From Desulfolutivibrio sulfoxidireducens (GTDB taxonomy: Bacteria; Desulfobacterota; Desulfovibrionia; Desulfovibrionales; Desulfovibrionaceae), in assembly GCF_013376475.1 (NCBI RefSeq), contig NZ_CP045508.1, positions 2,330,001 to 2,394,000 of the forward strand: a stretch of 64,000 bases of DNA, given 5' to 3'. The notes below the pieces were generated by a model. That model had not been told where the DNA came from. It made no database searches and saw only the letters and a list, made by a program, of their open reading frames with translations. Shown here one piece after another: positions 1 to 10,772 of the stretch (its first letter is position 1; every line of letters starts with the position of its first letter). A program made the translations under genes and the position numbers.

Positions 1-154
1 CCACCGTTATCCCAGTCTTCCGGGTAGATCACCCACGCGTTACTCACCCGTGCGCCGCTCTACTCAGGGACCGAAGTCCCCTTTCTCGCACGACTTGCAT
101 GTGTTAAGCACGCCGCCAGCGTTCAATCTGAGCCAGGATCAAACTCTCCAGTTC
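1..154 (-). rRNA. 16S ribosomal RNA, 5' end (partial)
   Basis: The minus strand reads the universal 16S 5' sequence AGAGTTTGATCCTGGCTCAG (positions 147-128) and continues to the window edge with recognisable helix sequence (CGCGTGGGTAGATCTACC-like). Aligning to the E. coli 16S start places the mature 5' end near 154. Only about the first 150 nt are present; the gene and probably the rest of the rRNA operon lie to the left of the window. Confidence 0.95.
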
Positions 155-237
155 AAATCCTTTTTCAGTCGCTTGTGCCTGGCCGCCCGATCGCTCGAAC
201 GTCCAGACTCGATGCGTCTCGAATCACCCGACTCGCT

Positions 238-254
238 ATTTAATTGTCAAAGAT
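238..254 (-). promoter_or_regulatory. rRNA leader boxA-like antitermination site
   Basis: On the minus strand, about 85 nt before the 16S 5' end, the sequence GATCTTTGACAATTAA resembles the boxA/NusB-NusE antitermination element of rRNA leaders (E. coli GCTCTTTAACAATTTA). It also resembles a -35 hexamer (TTGACA), but there is no good -10 at the right distance, so boxA is the better reading. Confidence 0.55.
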
Positions 255-319
255 CACGGCCGTCTGGAGTCTCTCAACTCGTACTGCTTGCGGCCCTTCC
301 CGCCATCAGGCGGACGTAT

Positions 320-348
320 AACTTATCCGCCCGAGGCCTTTCTGTCAA
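320..348 (-). promoter_or_regulatory. rRNA operon promoter (predicted)
   Basis: Minus strand TTGACA (348-343), 17-nt spacer, TAAGTT (325-320). It faces the 16S gene and would start transcription near 312, giving a leader of about 160 nt that contains the boxA-like site. The -35 is perfect; the -10 matches only at the T, A and final T positions. Confidence 0.5.
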
Positions 349-837
349 CCGGAAAATGTTTCTTTTCGAAAACGTTTTTTCCCGTCAGGCAGAAGCGGAG
401 GTATAAGGAGATGGCCCGTCGCTGTCAACACGAAACTTTGAAAAACCCGCAAAATCTTCCCAAACCCATCCCATTGCAATCGTAACATCTTAATTTATTT
501 GATATTTCAAAAATACATCCTCCCCGACCAAGCCCACCCCAAGACCCGGGAAAACGGCCCGGAATCGCCCTTGGGGCATGCGCTCACGGCCCCTGCCCAC
601 AGGCTTGCCCGCCGGGCCATGTGAAACGGGCCGAAAACGCATCTTCTTTGGCCCGCCAAGCGCGCGAATCCGCCCGCACGCCTCGCGCCGATCATCATCC
701 GAGACTCCCCAGCCCGGGGAATCGCCCCGAGCCCGCAACCCGCCTCATCCGTCCGCGGGGCCAAACCCTGCCGGCCGCGGCTCGCTCGCTATCTTACCTT
801 GCCCCGCCCGCTTCGGCCCCCTGGCCGGCGCCCGGAA

Positions 838-2220
838 TCAGAACTCCAGGTGCCGGTAGGTCCGGGGGAAGGGAATCACGTCCCGGATGTTGGTCACGCC
901 GGTCAAGAGCATGAGCAGCCGCTCGAACCCCAGGCCAAAGCCGGCGTGGGGCACGCTGCCGAAACGCCGCAGATCCAGATACCACCAATAGCCGTCCATG
1001 GTCAGCCCACGTTCGGCCACCCGGCGCTCGAGCGCATCCAGACGCTCCTCGCGGGCGCTGCCGCCGATGATCTCGCCAATGCCGGGCACCAGGACGTCCA
1101 TGGCCGCCACGGTCTTCCCGTCATCGTTTTGGCGCATGTAGAAGGCCTTGATCTCCTTGGGATAGTCGTACACGATGACCGGACGGTTGAAATGGACCTC
1201 GGTGAGATAGCGCTCGTGCTCGCTTTGCAGGTCCAGCCCGAACCCCACGGGATATTCGAAGGTCTTCCCGCACCCGGCCAGGATGTCCACGGCCCGGGCA
1301 TAGGGCAGGCGCTCGAAGGGCCTGTCGCGGATGCCTTCCAGCCTGGCGGGCAGGTCCTTGTCCACGAATGAGGCAAAAAGCTCCACATCAGCGGCACAGC
1401 GGGTCAGGACCGCACCCGTCAGATACTTGAGCAGCTCCTCGCCGAGATCCATGTCGTCGCCGAGGTCGGCGAAGGCCATCTCCGGTTCGAGCATCCAGAA
1501 CTCCGCGGCATGTCGGGAGGTGTCGGAATGCTCGGCCCGGAAGGTGGGGCCGAAGGTATACACGTCGCCCAGGGAACAGGCGAAGACCTCGGCCGCAAGC
1601 TGCCCGGATACGGTCAGATAGGCGTCCTTGCCGAAAAAATCCTTTGCCGCCCTCTCGTCCTCCGGCAGGCCGCCCTCCTGTGGGCCAAGGGACGTCACCC
1701 GGAACATCTCCCCCGCGCCCTCGCAGTCCGAGGCGGTCAGGATGGGCGAATGCACGTAGGCGAACCCCCGGTCATGGAAGAACTCGTGAATGGCGAAGGC
1801 CATCTCCGAGCGGATGCGGAAAAGCGCCCCATATTTGTTGGTGCGCGGCCGCAGGTGGGCGATGGTGCGCAAAAACTCGTCCGAATGGCGCTTCTTCTGC
1901 AAAGGATAGGACTCCTGGTCCGCCTTCCCGATCAGGGTCAACGACGCGGCCCGTATCTCCCAGCGCTGGCCCTTGCCCGGCGAGGCAACCAGTTCCCCAC
2001 GCACGGCCACGGCCGCGCCCACGCCCATATCCTTTAAAAAGGAAAAGCCGTCCGTGCCCGCGTCGGCCACCACCTGGATGTTGGCCCGGCAGGACCCGTC
2101 GTTGACCTCAAGGAACGAGAAGTCCTTGGCGTCGCGGCGCGTGCGCACCCAACCCTTGACGAGAATGTCGCCCCGCGCGGCGTCGCCACGCAGGGCCATG
2201 TCGATCTTGGTCCGTTTCAT
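838..2220 (-). CDS. asnS: Asparagine--tRNA ligase
   Basis: Class IIb aminoacyl-tRNA synthetase that charges tRNA-Asn with asparagine in the cytoplasm. The 460-residue protein has the usual length. Residues ~18-100 form the OB-fold anticodon-binding domain (VKGWVRTRRD). Class II motif 2 is at ~227-237 (FRAEHSDTSRH) and motif 3 at ~427-436 (GFGLGFERLL), followed by the typical C-terminus RDVIPFPRTYRHLEF. The start ATG at 2220 begins MKRTKIDMAL, directly before the OB fold. It lies downstream of a composite hairpin-rich element that separates it from the codirectional gene at 2524-3009. Presence of AsnRS suggests direct Asn-tRNA charging rather than only the amidotransferase route. Confidence 0.97.
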   Translation of the reverse strand: MKRTKIDMALRGDAARGDILVKGWVRTRRDAKDFSFLEVNDGSCRANIQVVADAGTDGFSFLKDMGVGAAVAVRGELVASPGKGQRWEIRAASLTLIGKADQESYPLQKKRHSDEFLRTIAHLRPRTNKYGALFRIRSEMAFAIHEFFHDRGFAYVHSPILTASDCEGAGEMFRVTSLGPQEGGLPEDERAAKDFFGKDAYLTVSGQLAAEVFACSLGDVYTFGPTFRAEHSDTSRHAAEFWMLEPEMAFADLGDDMDLGEELLKYLTGAVLTRCAADVELFASFVDKDLPARLEGIRDRPFERLPYARAVDILAGCGKTFEYPVGFGLDLQSEHERYLTEVHFNRPVIVYDYPKEIKAFYMRQNDDGKTVAAMDVLVPGIGEIIGGSAREERLDALERRVAERGLTMDGYWWYLDLRRFGSVPHAGFGLGFERLLMLLTGVTNIRDVIPFPRTYRHLEF

Positions 2221-2285
2221 GAATCCCTCTTTCCCACGAGCGACGGTCCCTCGGCAAGCCCTCAGGGCGGCAGCCCAAGACCTCC

Positions 2286-2502
2286 CCGGGGCTGCCGCCC
2301 CGGACCCCGCCCGGGGGGAATCATTCCCCCGGCCCCCCGACTCCGGCCGGTCGGCCCGGCGCGCCGCGCCGGGCCGACCGGCCGGAAATGCGGGGGATGC
2401 GGTCAGGATGACGCCGCCCGGCGGTGACGGATCGCGAAGCGCGACGAAGTTTTCGATGGGGGGTCAAGGGGGGAAACCTTTTTCAAAAGGTTTCCCCCCT
2501 TG
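2286..2502 (-). repeat. Composite intergenic hairpin element, copy A
   Basis: Four nested or adjacent hairpins sit between two minus-strand genes. They are a CCGGGGC/GCCCCGG stem (2286-2303), a GGGGGAATCATTCCCCC palindrome (2314-2330), a 21-bp perfect stem with GCC loop (2342-2362 / 2366-2386), and an 18-bp terminator-like stem CAAGGGGGGAAACCTTTT / complement (2465-2482 / 2485-2502). A second copy at 47462-47660 shares the GGAATCATTCCCCC, CCCCCGACTCC and TCGCGAAGCGCG segments, while the two long stems differ in sequence but remain paired. Probably a dispersed repeat whose first part (minus orientation) terminates the gene at 2524. Confidence 0.75.
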
Positions 2503-2523
2503 CCGCCGGAGGCAGGCCTCCGC

Positions 2524-3009
2524 CTAATCGCGCCACGTGAAGCGGAACAGGCAGGCGTCGGCCCCATCGCCGATGGTACAGGGCCGGTCGAACTCCAGGG
2601 CCGGATGGTAGGCGGCGGCAAAGGGCGCGTCCCGGGCGCAGGACAAAAGGGGAAGAAGTTCCTGGGGCACGCCCATGGCCCGGTAGGCCTCGACATACAG
2701 GCAGCGCGTGACGGAGAAGGAAAGATGGCTGTCCGTGTCGTGGACATGCTCGATGGTCAGCGCCCCGCCGTGCTTCCAGATGGCGAGGATGGTTTTGAAG
2801 TGTTCGAAGCATGGCCCCTTGGGGGCCATGGCGGCAAAGGCCCGCCCGGCCTCGGCGGCGGCCGTCTCCACGGCCCTGGACACGGTGGCCAGGGCCTTTT
2901 CCCGTCCGTCGGCCTCGCGGGTTGTCTCATAGACCTGCCAGAGCATCTGAGCCTCGATCATGCGCCGCGCCAAAAGCGGCACATCCCGCGTCACATCTGA
3001 AAAATCCAT
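2524..3009 (-). CDS. L-2-amino-thiazoline-4-carboxylate hydrolase-like protein
   Basis: Small cytosolic protein (161 aa) resembling the ATC hydrolase family (Pfam ATC_hydrolase), whose founder opens the thiazoline ring of ATC in L-cysteine production. The C-terminal half carries the family-like pattern HLSFSVTRCLYVEAYRAMG followed by a GDGADACLFRF end. Start chosen at 3009 (MDFSDVTRDV), with GGGAGG six bases upstream; an in-frame ATG at 3051 lacks this. In Desulfovibrio-like genomes such proteins are usually of unknown substrate, so the reaction is not assured. It is monocistronic in appearance: a perfect 18-bp hairpin follows the stop codon. Confidence 0.65.
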   Translation of the reverse strand: MDFSDVTRDVPLLARRMIEAQMLWQVYETTREADGREKALATVSRAVETAAAEAGRAFAAMAPKGPCFEHFKTILAIWKHGGALTIEHVHDTDSHLSFSVTRCLYVEAYRAMGVPQELLPLLSCARDAPFAAAYHPALEFDRPCTIGDGADACLFRFTWRD

Positions 3010-3178
3010 ACCCGCCTCCCTGATGTCGCCGGGGTCGATCCGCCCCGGCAAACCTGTCCGGTTGCCTCCCGGGCCTTGAACATATAGAGTGCCGCCGACT
3101 CAAAAATCATACCTCGCGCTCATGCCGCGCGTTGCCGCTGGCTGGCGCAACGGGCCGCATAAGGAAGGACGAAAGCAT

Positions 3179-4633
3179 ATGGGTTTTTTCTCCAAAATAA
3201 AACGCCTGTGGAAGAAACCTGACCAGGAGGCCGCGCCGATCGCCGAGGCCAAAATATTCGAGGATGACCGGAGCGACGCCGCACAGGCAGCCGCCGTCCC
3301 GGAGGCCGCATCCGTCACCGCACCCCCCGAGGCCCCGGTAGATATCGCCGCACCAGCGGCCAAAACGCCGCTCCCAGCCACGGCCCCGCCTGCCGCGTCG
3401 ACGCCCCGGGCGGCCCAGGCCTCTCCCTCCGCGGACGCGCCCTGGCGAAACCAGTTGGTATTGGCCCTGCGCGAGGCCGAACCCCGGCTTTCGGTGTGGC
3501 TGGGCCTGATTTTGACCGACGTGGACCAGGCCGGACCGCTTCTTTGGGAACGTCTGACCTTTCTATTTTCCTGCCTGGAGGCCCCCGCGGCCGAGGCCGA
3601 GGCCTTTGTGACCCAGTTTCGCGATTGGCTTGCAAACATGGAATACGAGGCGGTGGAGGAGTTTCGCTCGGAGCTCCAATACCGGCTGGCCCTGGCGCTG
3701 GACCTGGAGGACGAGCAGGACGAGCGCAACCGGCTTTTCCTCAAGCTCTCGGAGAGCCTGTCCAAGACCAAGGAGCAGATCGCCAGGCGCATCGACGGGC
3801 TCCTGGGCGGCCACACGATCATGGACGAGGCCTTTTGGGAGGAATTCGAGGAAATCCTGATCATGGCCGACCTGGGCTACGAGCCCACGGCCAAGCTCCT
3901 GGAACTGCTCAAGGACCGGGTGCGCCGCTCGGGAGAGACCGACCCGGCCAAATTCCGGGATATCCTGCGGGAGGAACTGGCCGGCATCTTCAAGCCGCAA
4001 AAGACCATCCGGGCCGTCAATCCGCCCGAGGTGGTCATGGTCATCGGGGTCAACGGCGTGGGCAAGACCACGACCATCGCCAAGCTGGCCCACCGGGCCA
4101 GGCTCCAGGGCAAGAAGGTGCTCATCGCCGCGGGCGACACCTTCCGGGCCGCGGCCATCGAACAGCTCAAGATCTGGTCCGACCGGGTGGGGGCCTTGTT
4201 CTACGCCAAGGGCGAAAACGCCGATCCGGCGGCTGTGGCCTACGAGGCCATGGACCGGGCCATCTCCGAGGGCTGCGACATCCTGTTCCTGGACACCGCC
4301 GGCAGGCTGCACACCAAGGCCAACCTGATGGAGGAACTGAAAAAAATCAAACGGGTGCTGGGGAAAAAGCATCCCGGCGCGCCCCACCGCTCGGTCCTGG
4401 TCCTGGACGCCACCACCGGGCAAAACGCCCTGTCCCAGACCAAGCTCTTCAACGCGGCCGTGGATGTGGACGAGATCATCCTGACCAAGCTCGACGGAAC
4501 GGCCAAGGGCGGGGTGATCGTGGGCATCGCCTTGGAGCACGGCCTGCCCATCAGCTTTGTCGGCCTCGGCGAGAGGATGGAGGACCTGCGGCCCTTTTCC
4601 GGCCAGGACTTCGCCCTGGCCCTTTTGACGTAA
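3179..4633 (+). CDS. ftsY: Signal recognition particle receptor FtsY
   Basis: GTPase receptor that docks SRP-ribosome complexes at the inner membrane. The 484-residue protein starts MGFFSKIKRLWKK, a basic amphipathic targeting helix, with AAGGAAGG ahead of ATG 3179; upstream in-frame codons are rejected. Residues ~30-95 are Ala/Pro-rich linker and ~95-185 an extra helical segment. The N domain follows, then the SRP GTPase G domain with P-loop GVNGVGKTTT (~290), DTFRAAA, DTAGR and TKLDGTAKGG. The P-loop and closing GLGERMEDLRPF are diagnostic. It stands alone between the divergent gene at 2524-3009 and cheY. Confidence 0.96.
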   Translation: MGFFSKIKRLWKKPDQEAAPIAEAKIFEDDRSDAAQAAAVPEAASVTAPPEAPVDIAAPAAKTPLPATAPPAASTPRAAQASPSADAPWRNQLVLALREAEPRLSVWLGLILTDVDQAGPLLWERLTFLFSCLEAPAAEAEAFVTQFRDWLANMEYEAVEEFRSELQYRLALALDLEDEQDERNRLFLKLSESLSKTKEQIARRIDGLLGGHTIMDEAFWEEFEEILIMADLGYEPTAKLLELLKDRVRRSGETDPAKFRDILREELAGIFKPQKTIRAVNPPEVVMVIGVNGVGKTTTIAKLAHRARLQGKKVLIAAGDTFRAAAIEQLKIWSDRVGALFYAKGENADPAAVAYEAMDRAISEGCDILFLDTAGRLHTKANLMEELKKIKRVLGKKHPGAPHRSVLVLDATTGQNALSQTKLFNAAVDVDEIILTKLDGTAKGGVIVGIALEHGLPISFVGLGERMEDLRPFSGQDFALALLT

Positions 4634-4940
4634 TCCGAACCCCGGGATTCGCGGCCCAGAGCCATGGGGTTTTTCACCGACCATGGGACGTGTGGGGAAC
4701 TGACGGTTTGCAAAAAAAGCGGGCTCCGTATACAAGGCCACAAACGGAACATGACCGGCCCGCTTTCGCCGCATCGGAGCGCCACGCGTTTTCCAGGGTC
4801 GTCCGGGGCGGTAAAATTTCTCACGGGATCCGACCGCGGACCGCAACCGGTCCCTAACGGCCATGACAAGAACATGGGCATGCAAACGGATGCGGCGTGC
4901 CCGAAAACCGTGACACGAGAACATTCGGAGGTTTTCGCGC
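4634..4940. other. Intergenic region ftsY-cheY
   Basis: No gene seen. It holds a long-range inverted repeat AAAGCGGGC ... GCCCGCTTT (about 4716-4769) and a stem GGGCATGC/GCGTGCCC (4876-4883 / 4895-4902, one G-T pair) shortly before the cheY ribosome binding site. Neither has a T-tract, so they are not convincing terminators. A promoter for cheY is expected here but I cannot point to one. Confidence 0.4.
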
Positions 4941-5324
4941 ATGCCCGCGGACAAAAACATGACCATCCTGGTCGTCGACGACTTCTCCACCATGCGGCGC
5001 ATCATCAAAAACATCCTGCGCCAGCTTGGATTCAGCAACATCCATGAGGCCGACGACGGCACCACCGCCTGGGAAACGCTCAACAAGACCAAGATCGACT
5101 TCGTCATTTCCGACTGGAACATGCCGAACATGCCCGGCATCGAGCTTTTGCGCAAAGTGCGCAACAGCGAGGAGTTCGCCACCTTGCCGTTTCTCATGGT
5201 GACGGCCGAGGCCCAGCAGGAAAACATCATCGAGGCCGTCCAGGCCAAGGTGTCCAACTACATCGTCAAGCCGTTCACGGCCGAGACCCTGGGCCAAAAA
5301 ATCGACAAGATCTTCGACAAATAG
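4941..5324 (+). CDS. cheY: Chemotaxis response regulator CheY
   Basis: Single-domain response regulator (127 aa), the diffusible signal from the CheA kinase to the flagellar switch. Acidic pocket Asp13-Asp14, phospho-acceptor Asp58 in ISDWNMPNMPG, Thr88 (MVTAEA) and Lys110 (IVKPFT) are all present. The close match to enterobacterial CheY, including WNMPNMPG and the following LLRKVR, makes a flagellar CheY likely rather than a generic receiver. ATG 4941 is preceded by GGAGG. No CheA is nearby; the likely partner phosphatase CheZ is encoded at 19250-19987. A hairpin terminator follows. Confidence 0.93.
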   Translation: MPADKNMTILVVDDFSTMRRIIKNILRQLGFSNIHEADDGTTAWETLNKTKIDFVISDWNMPNMPGIELLRKVRNSEEFATLPFLMVTAEAQQENIIEAVQAKVSNYIVKPFTAETLGQKIDKIFDK

Positions 5325-5350
5325 CCACGACCGCGCAAAAACAAAATGAT

Positions 5351-5390
5351 CGGGGCGCGAAACCATGTCGGTTTCACGCCCCGTTTTGTT
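5351..5390 (+). terminator. Rho-independent terminator after cheY
   Basis: Stem CGGGGCGCGAAACC / GGTTTCACGCCCCG (5351-5364 / 5370-5383, one mismatch) followed by TTTTGTTTT. It sits 26 bases after the cheY stop and also faces the end of the minus-strand gene at 5412, so it may act in both directions. Confidence 0.8.
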
Positions 5391-5411
5391 TTCGACGACA
5401 CGATACCCGGG

Positions 5412-5762
5412 CTACATGAAGCTCTCCAAAAGCCTGGCTCCCAACCCATCGGGAAGCCGTATCCGGCGTTCCTTGAGCACCCCGTCCAGGACCCGGCCCA
5501 TCCACTCCCTGGAAACGGCCAGCCGTTCGAAGGTCAGATACGTGACCGTATCTTCCCGGAAAAACCCGTAGCCGTGGACCTCCACGAGGACGGGTTCGCG
5601 TTCCCCGGCCAAAAGCACCTCGGCCCGGATGACCTTGGCCCTGGAATCAACGGATAAATTGAACATCTGGCTGATATCCTTTAAATAATTTCGTCCGAAG
5701 GCGGTCATGGCCTGGGACAGGACCACATCCCGCAGCACCGCCGACAGGCCCGGTCCTACCAC
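5412..5762 (-). CDS. Conserved hypothetical protein downstream of purF
   Basis: 116-residue cytosolic protein I do not recognise. It has no signal peptide, membrane segment or cysteine. The middle (VLVEVHGYGFFREDTVTYLTFERLAVSREW) reads as alternating strands and helices. GTG start at 5760-5762 overlaps the purF stop codon, so translation is probably coupled to purF, and it is the last gene of the carB-purF operon. The overlap and the GC-rich third positions support a real gene; function is unknown. Confidence 0.7.
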   Translation of the reverse strand: MVGPGLSAVLRDVVLSQAMTAFGRNYLKDISQMFNLSVDSRAKVIRAEVLLAGEREPVLVEVHGYGFFREDTVTYLTFERLAVSREWMGRVLDGVLKERRIRLPDGLGARLLESFM

Positions 5763-7168
5763 GACAGGGCCACGCTGTCCTCAAGGCACATCTTCATGCC
5801 CTCGGCGCAGGGCGTGATGGGATAGTTGCCGTCGAAGCAGGCCAGGCAGAACTTGGACTCGCCCGGTCCGGAATTGACCGACTCCAACAGCCCCTCGATG
5901 CTCAGATAGTGCAGGCTGTCCAGGCCGATGAACCGGGCGATGTCCTCGACCCGGTTGTGGGCGGCGATGAGTTCCCCCTTGGAGGAGAAGTCGATGCCGT
6001 AAAAACAGGGAAAGCGGATGGCCGGACAGGAGACCCGCATGTGAATCTCCCGGGCCCCGAGTTCGCGCAGCTTTTTCACCCTGGTGCGGATGGTGGTGCC
6101 GCGCACGATGGAATCCTCGACGATGACGATGCGCTTGTCTTTTATCATCTGGCGCACGGGATTGAGCTTCACCCGGACGCTGAAATCGCGCATGTCCTGG
6201 GAGGGCTGGATAAAGGTCCGGCCCACGTAGTGGTTGCGGACCATGGTCATCTCGAAGGGCAGTCCCGAGGCCTGGGAATAGCCGATGGCCGCGTAGACCC
6301 CGGAGTCCGGGAAGGGCATGACGTAATCGGCCTCCACCGGGGCCTCCCGGGCCAGGGCGATGCCCATCTGCTTGCGCCGCAGATACACCACCTCGCCGAA
6401 GACCTCGGAATCCGGGCGGGCGAAATAGACCAGTTCGAAGATGCACTGCCGGGTGGGCTGGGGTTCGCCGAGCCGGAAAGACTGCAGACACTTGTCTTGC
6501 AGCACGAGCATCTCGCCAGGGTTTATGGGGCGGATGATCTCGGCCTCCAGGAGGTCGAAGGCGCAGGTCTCCGAGGCCAGGACGTAGTGGTCGCCCAGGC
6601 GACCGAGCATGAGCGGGCGCACGCCGTGGGGGTCTCGCAGGGCGATCATCTTGTTGTTGGCCAGGATGATCAGGGAATAGGCCCCGCGCACCCGGGCGCA
6701 GGCCTTGATCACCGCCTCCTCCAGGGTGCCGCCGTTGAGGTATTTGGCGATGAGGTGGACGATGACCTCGGAGTCGATGGTGGTCTGGAAGATGGACCCG
6801 GTGGCCTCGAGTTCGCGGCGCAATTCCAGGGCGTTGACCAGGTTGCCGTTGTGGGCGATGGCCAGTTGCATGTTCCCGAAACGGACCAGGAAAGGCTGGC
6901 AGTTGCGCAGAAGCGAGGCCCCGGCCGTGGAATAGCGCAGGTGCCCGACGGCGATATTGCCTTTGAGCTCCTTGCCCAGATGGCGCTCGTTGAAAACGTC
7001 GGCCACCAGGCCCATGCCCTTTTGCTCACGGATCTTGGTCCCGTCCCAGGTGACGATGCCCGCGCTTTCCTGGCCCCGGTGCTGCAGGGCGTAGAGGCCG
7101 AAATAGGTCATACGCGCGGCCTCGGGATGGCCGTAGATGCCGAACAGTCCGCAGTATTCTTTTTTCAT
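5756..7168 (-). CDS. purF: Amidophosphoribosyltransferase
   Basis: First committed enzyme of de novo purine synthesis: PRPP + glutamine to phosphoribosylamine. 470 aa. The N-terminal Ntn glutaminase follows a 5-residue propeptide (MKKEY then Cys6-GLFGIYG), which would be cleaved to expose Cys6. The PRPP-binding loop is IVIVEDSIVRGTT. The C-terminal region carries spaced cysteines (SCPAIRFPC, FCLACFDGNYP) as in the Bacillus-type enzyme with a 4Fe-4S cluster, fitting an anaerobe. It starts 16 bases after carB, so the two are cotranscribed, linking purine and pyrimidine/arginine precursor synthesis. Confidence 0.96.
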   Translation of the reverse strand: MKKEYCGLFGIYGHPEAARMTYFGLYALQHRGQESAGIVTWDGTKIREQKGMGLVADVFNERHLGKELKGNIAVGHLRYSTAGASLLRNCQPFLVRFGNMQLAIAHNGNLVNALELRRELEATGSIFQTTIDSEVIVHLIAKYLNGGTLEEAVIKACARVRGAYSLIILANNKMIALRDPHGVRPLMLGRLGDHYVLASETCAFDLLEAEIIRPINPGEMLVLQDKCLQSFRLGEPQPTRQCIFELVYFARPDSEVFGEVVYLRRKQMGIALAREAPVEADYVMPFPDSGVYAAIGYSQASGLPFEMTMVRNHYVGRTFIQPSQDMRDFSVRVKLNPVRQMIKDKRIVIVEDSIVRGTTIRTRVKKLRELGAREIHMRVSCPAIRFPCFYGIDFSSKGELIAAHNRVEDIARFIGLDSLHYLSIEGLLESVNSGPGESKFCLACFDGNYPITPCAEGMKMCLEDSVALSW

Positions 7169-7184
7169 ATGTCCGCTCCGGCGG

Positions 7185-10418
<3,234 letters not shown>

Positions 10419-10772
10419 GGTGGCATTGTGGGGGGGGTTAGAAGGTCGGAAAAATCGCGTGGGACGGGCTAGGCAATAAGCGATTCCTCCCCCGCGGGCA
10501 AGCGCTTTGGCGGGGCCTGAAAAAGGGGAGTCCTTCCCGTGTCCGGGCGGCTTGCCGCCCGCCCCCGGCCATGTCCCGGGTGGGGATGGCCCCAAAGGGG
10601 TCCAGCCGCCTTGCCCGGCCGGAAACGCCCTGGACCGGAGGCCCTTGACTGGCCCGGGCACACCCACTAATCACCCACACATCCGGCCGCAATGCCTTCA
10701 GACAGGCCTGGCCCACGGCCCGCACAGGCCCAGACGTCACGGACAAAACGGTTCTTTTCGAGGGACTCCACC
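10419..10772. other. Divergent spacer carB / Na-Pi transporter
   Basis: About 350 bases between divergent genes, very GC-rich. It includes a GGGCGG-CTTG-CCGCCC hairpin near 10546-10561 and the predicted plus-strand promoter at 10645. I see no convincing minus-strand promoter or riboswitch for carB and no small gene. Confidence 0.4.
10645..10673 (+). promoter_or_regulatory. Predicted promoter of the Na/Pi transporter gene
   Basis: TTGACT (10645-10650), 17-nt spacer, TAATCA (10668-10673), about 100 bases before the start codon at 10773. Both hexamers are near consensus in an otherwise GC-rich stretch. Confidence 0.45.

Larger units (their letters stand above)
155..837. other. rRNA leader and gene-free spacer
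   Basis: The first ~200 bases are the 16S leader and promoter. From about 380 to 520 there is an AT-richer stretch that may hold further upstream rRNA promoter elements. The rest, up to the asnS stop codon at 838, is GC-rich with no reading frame that shows coding character; frames open on both strands are short and unlike known proteins. Confidence 0.5.

Noticed and set aside
240-254. Second rRNA promoter with TTGACA
   Set aside because: No acceptable -10 follows; the extended match to boxA explains the sequence better.
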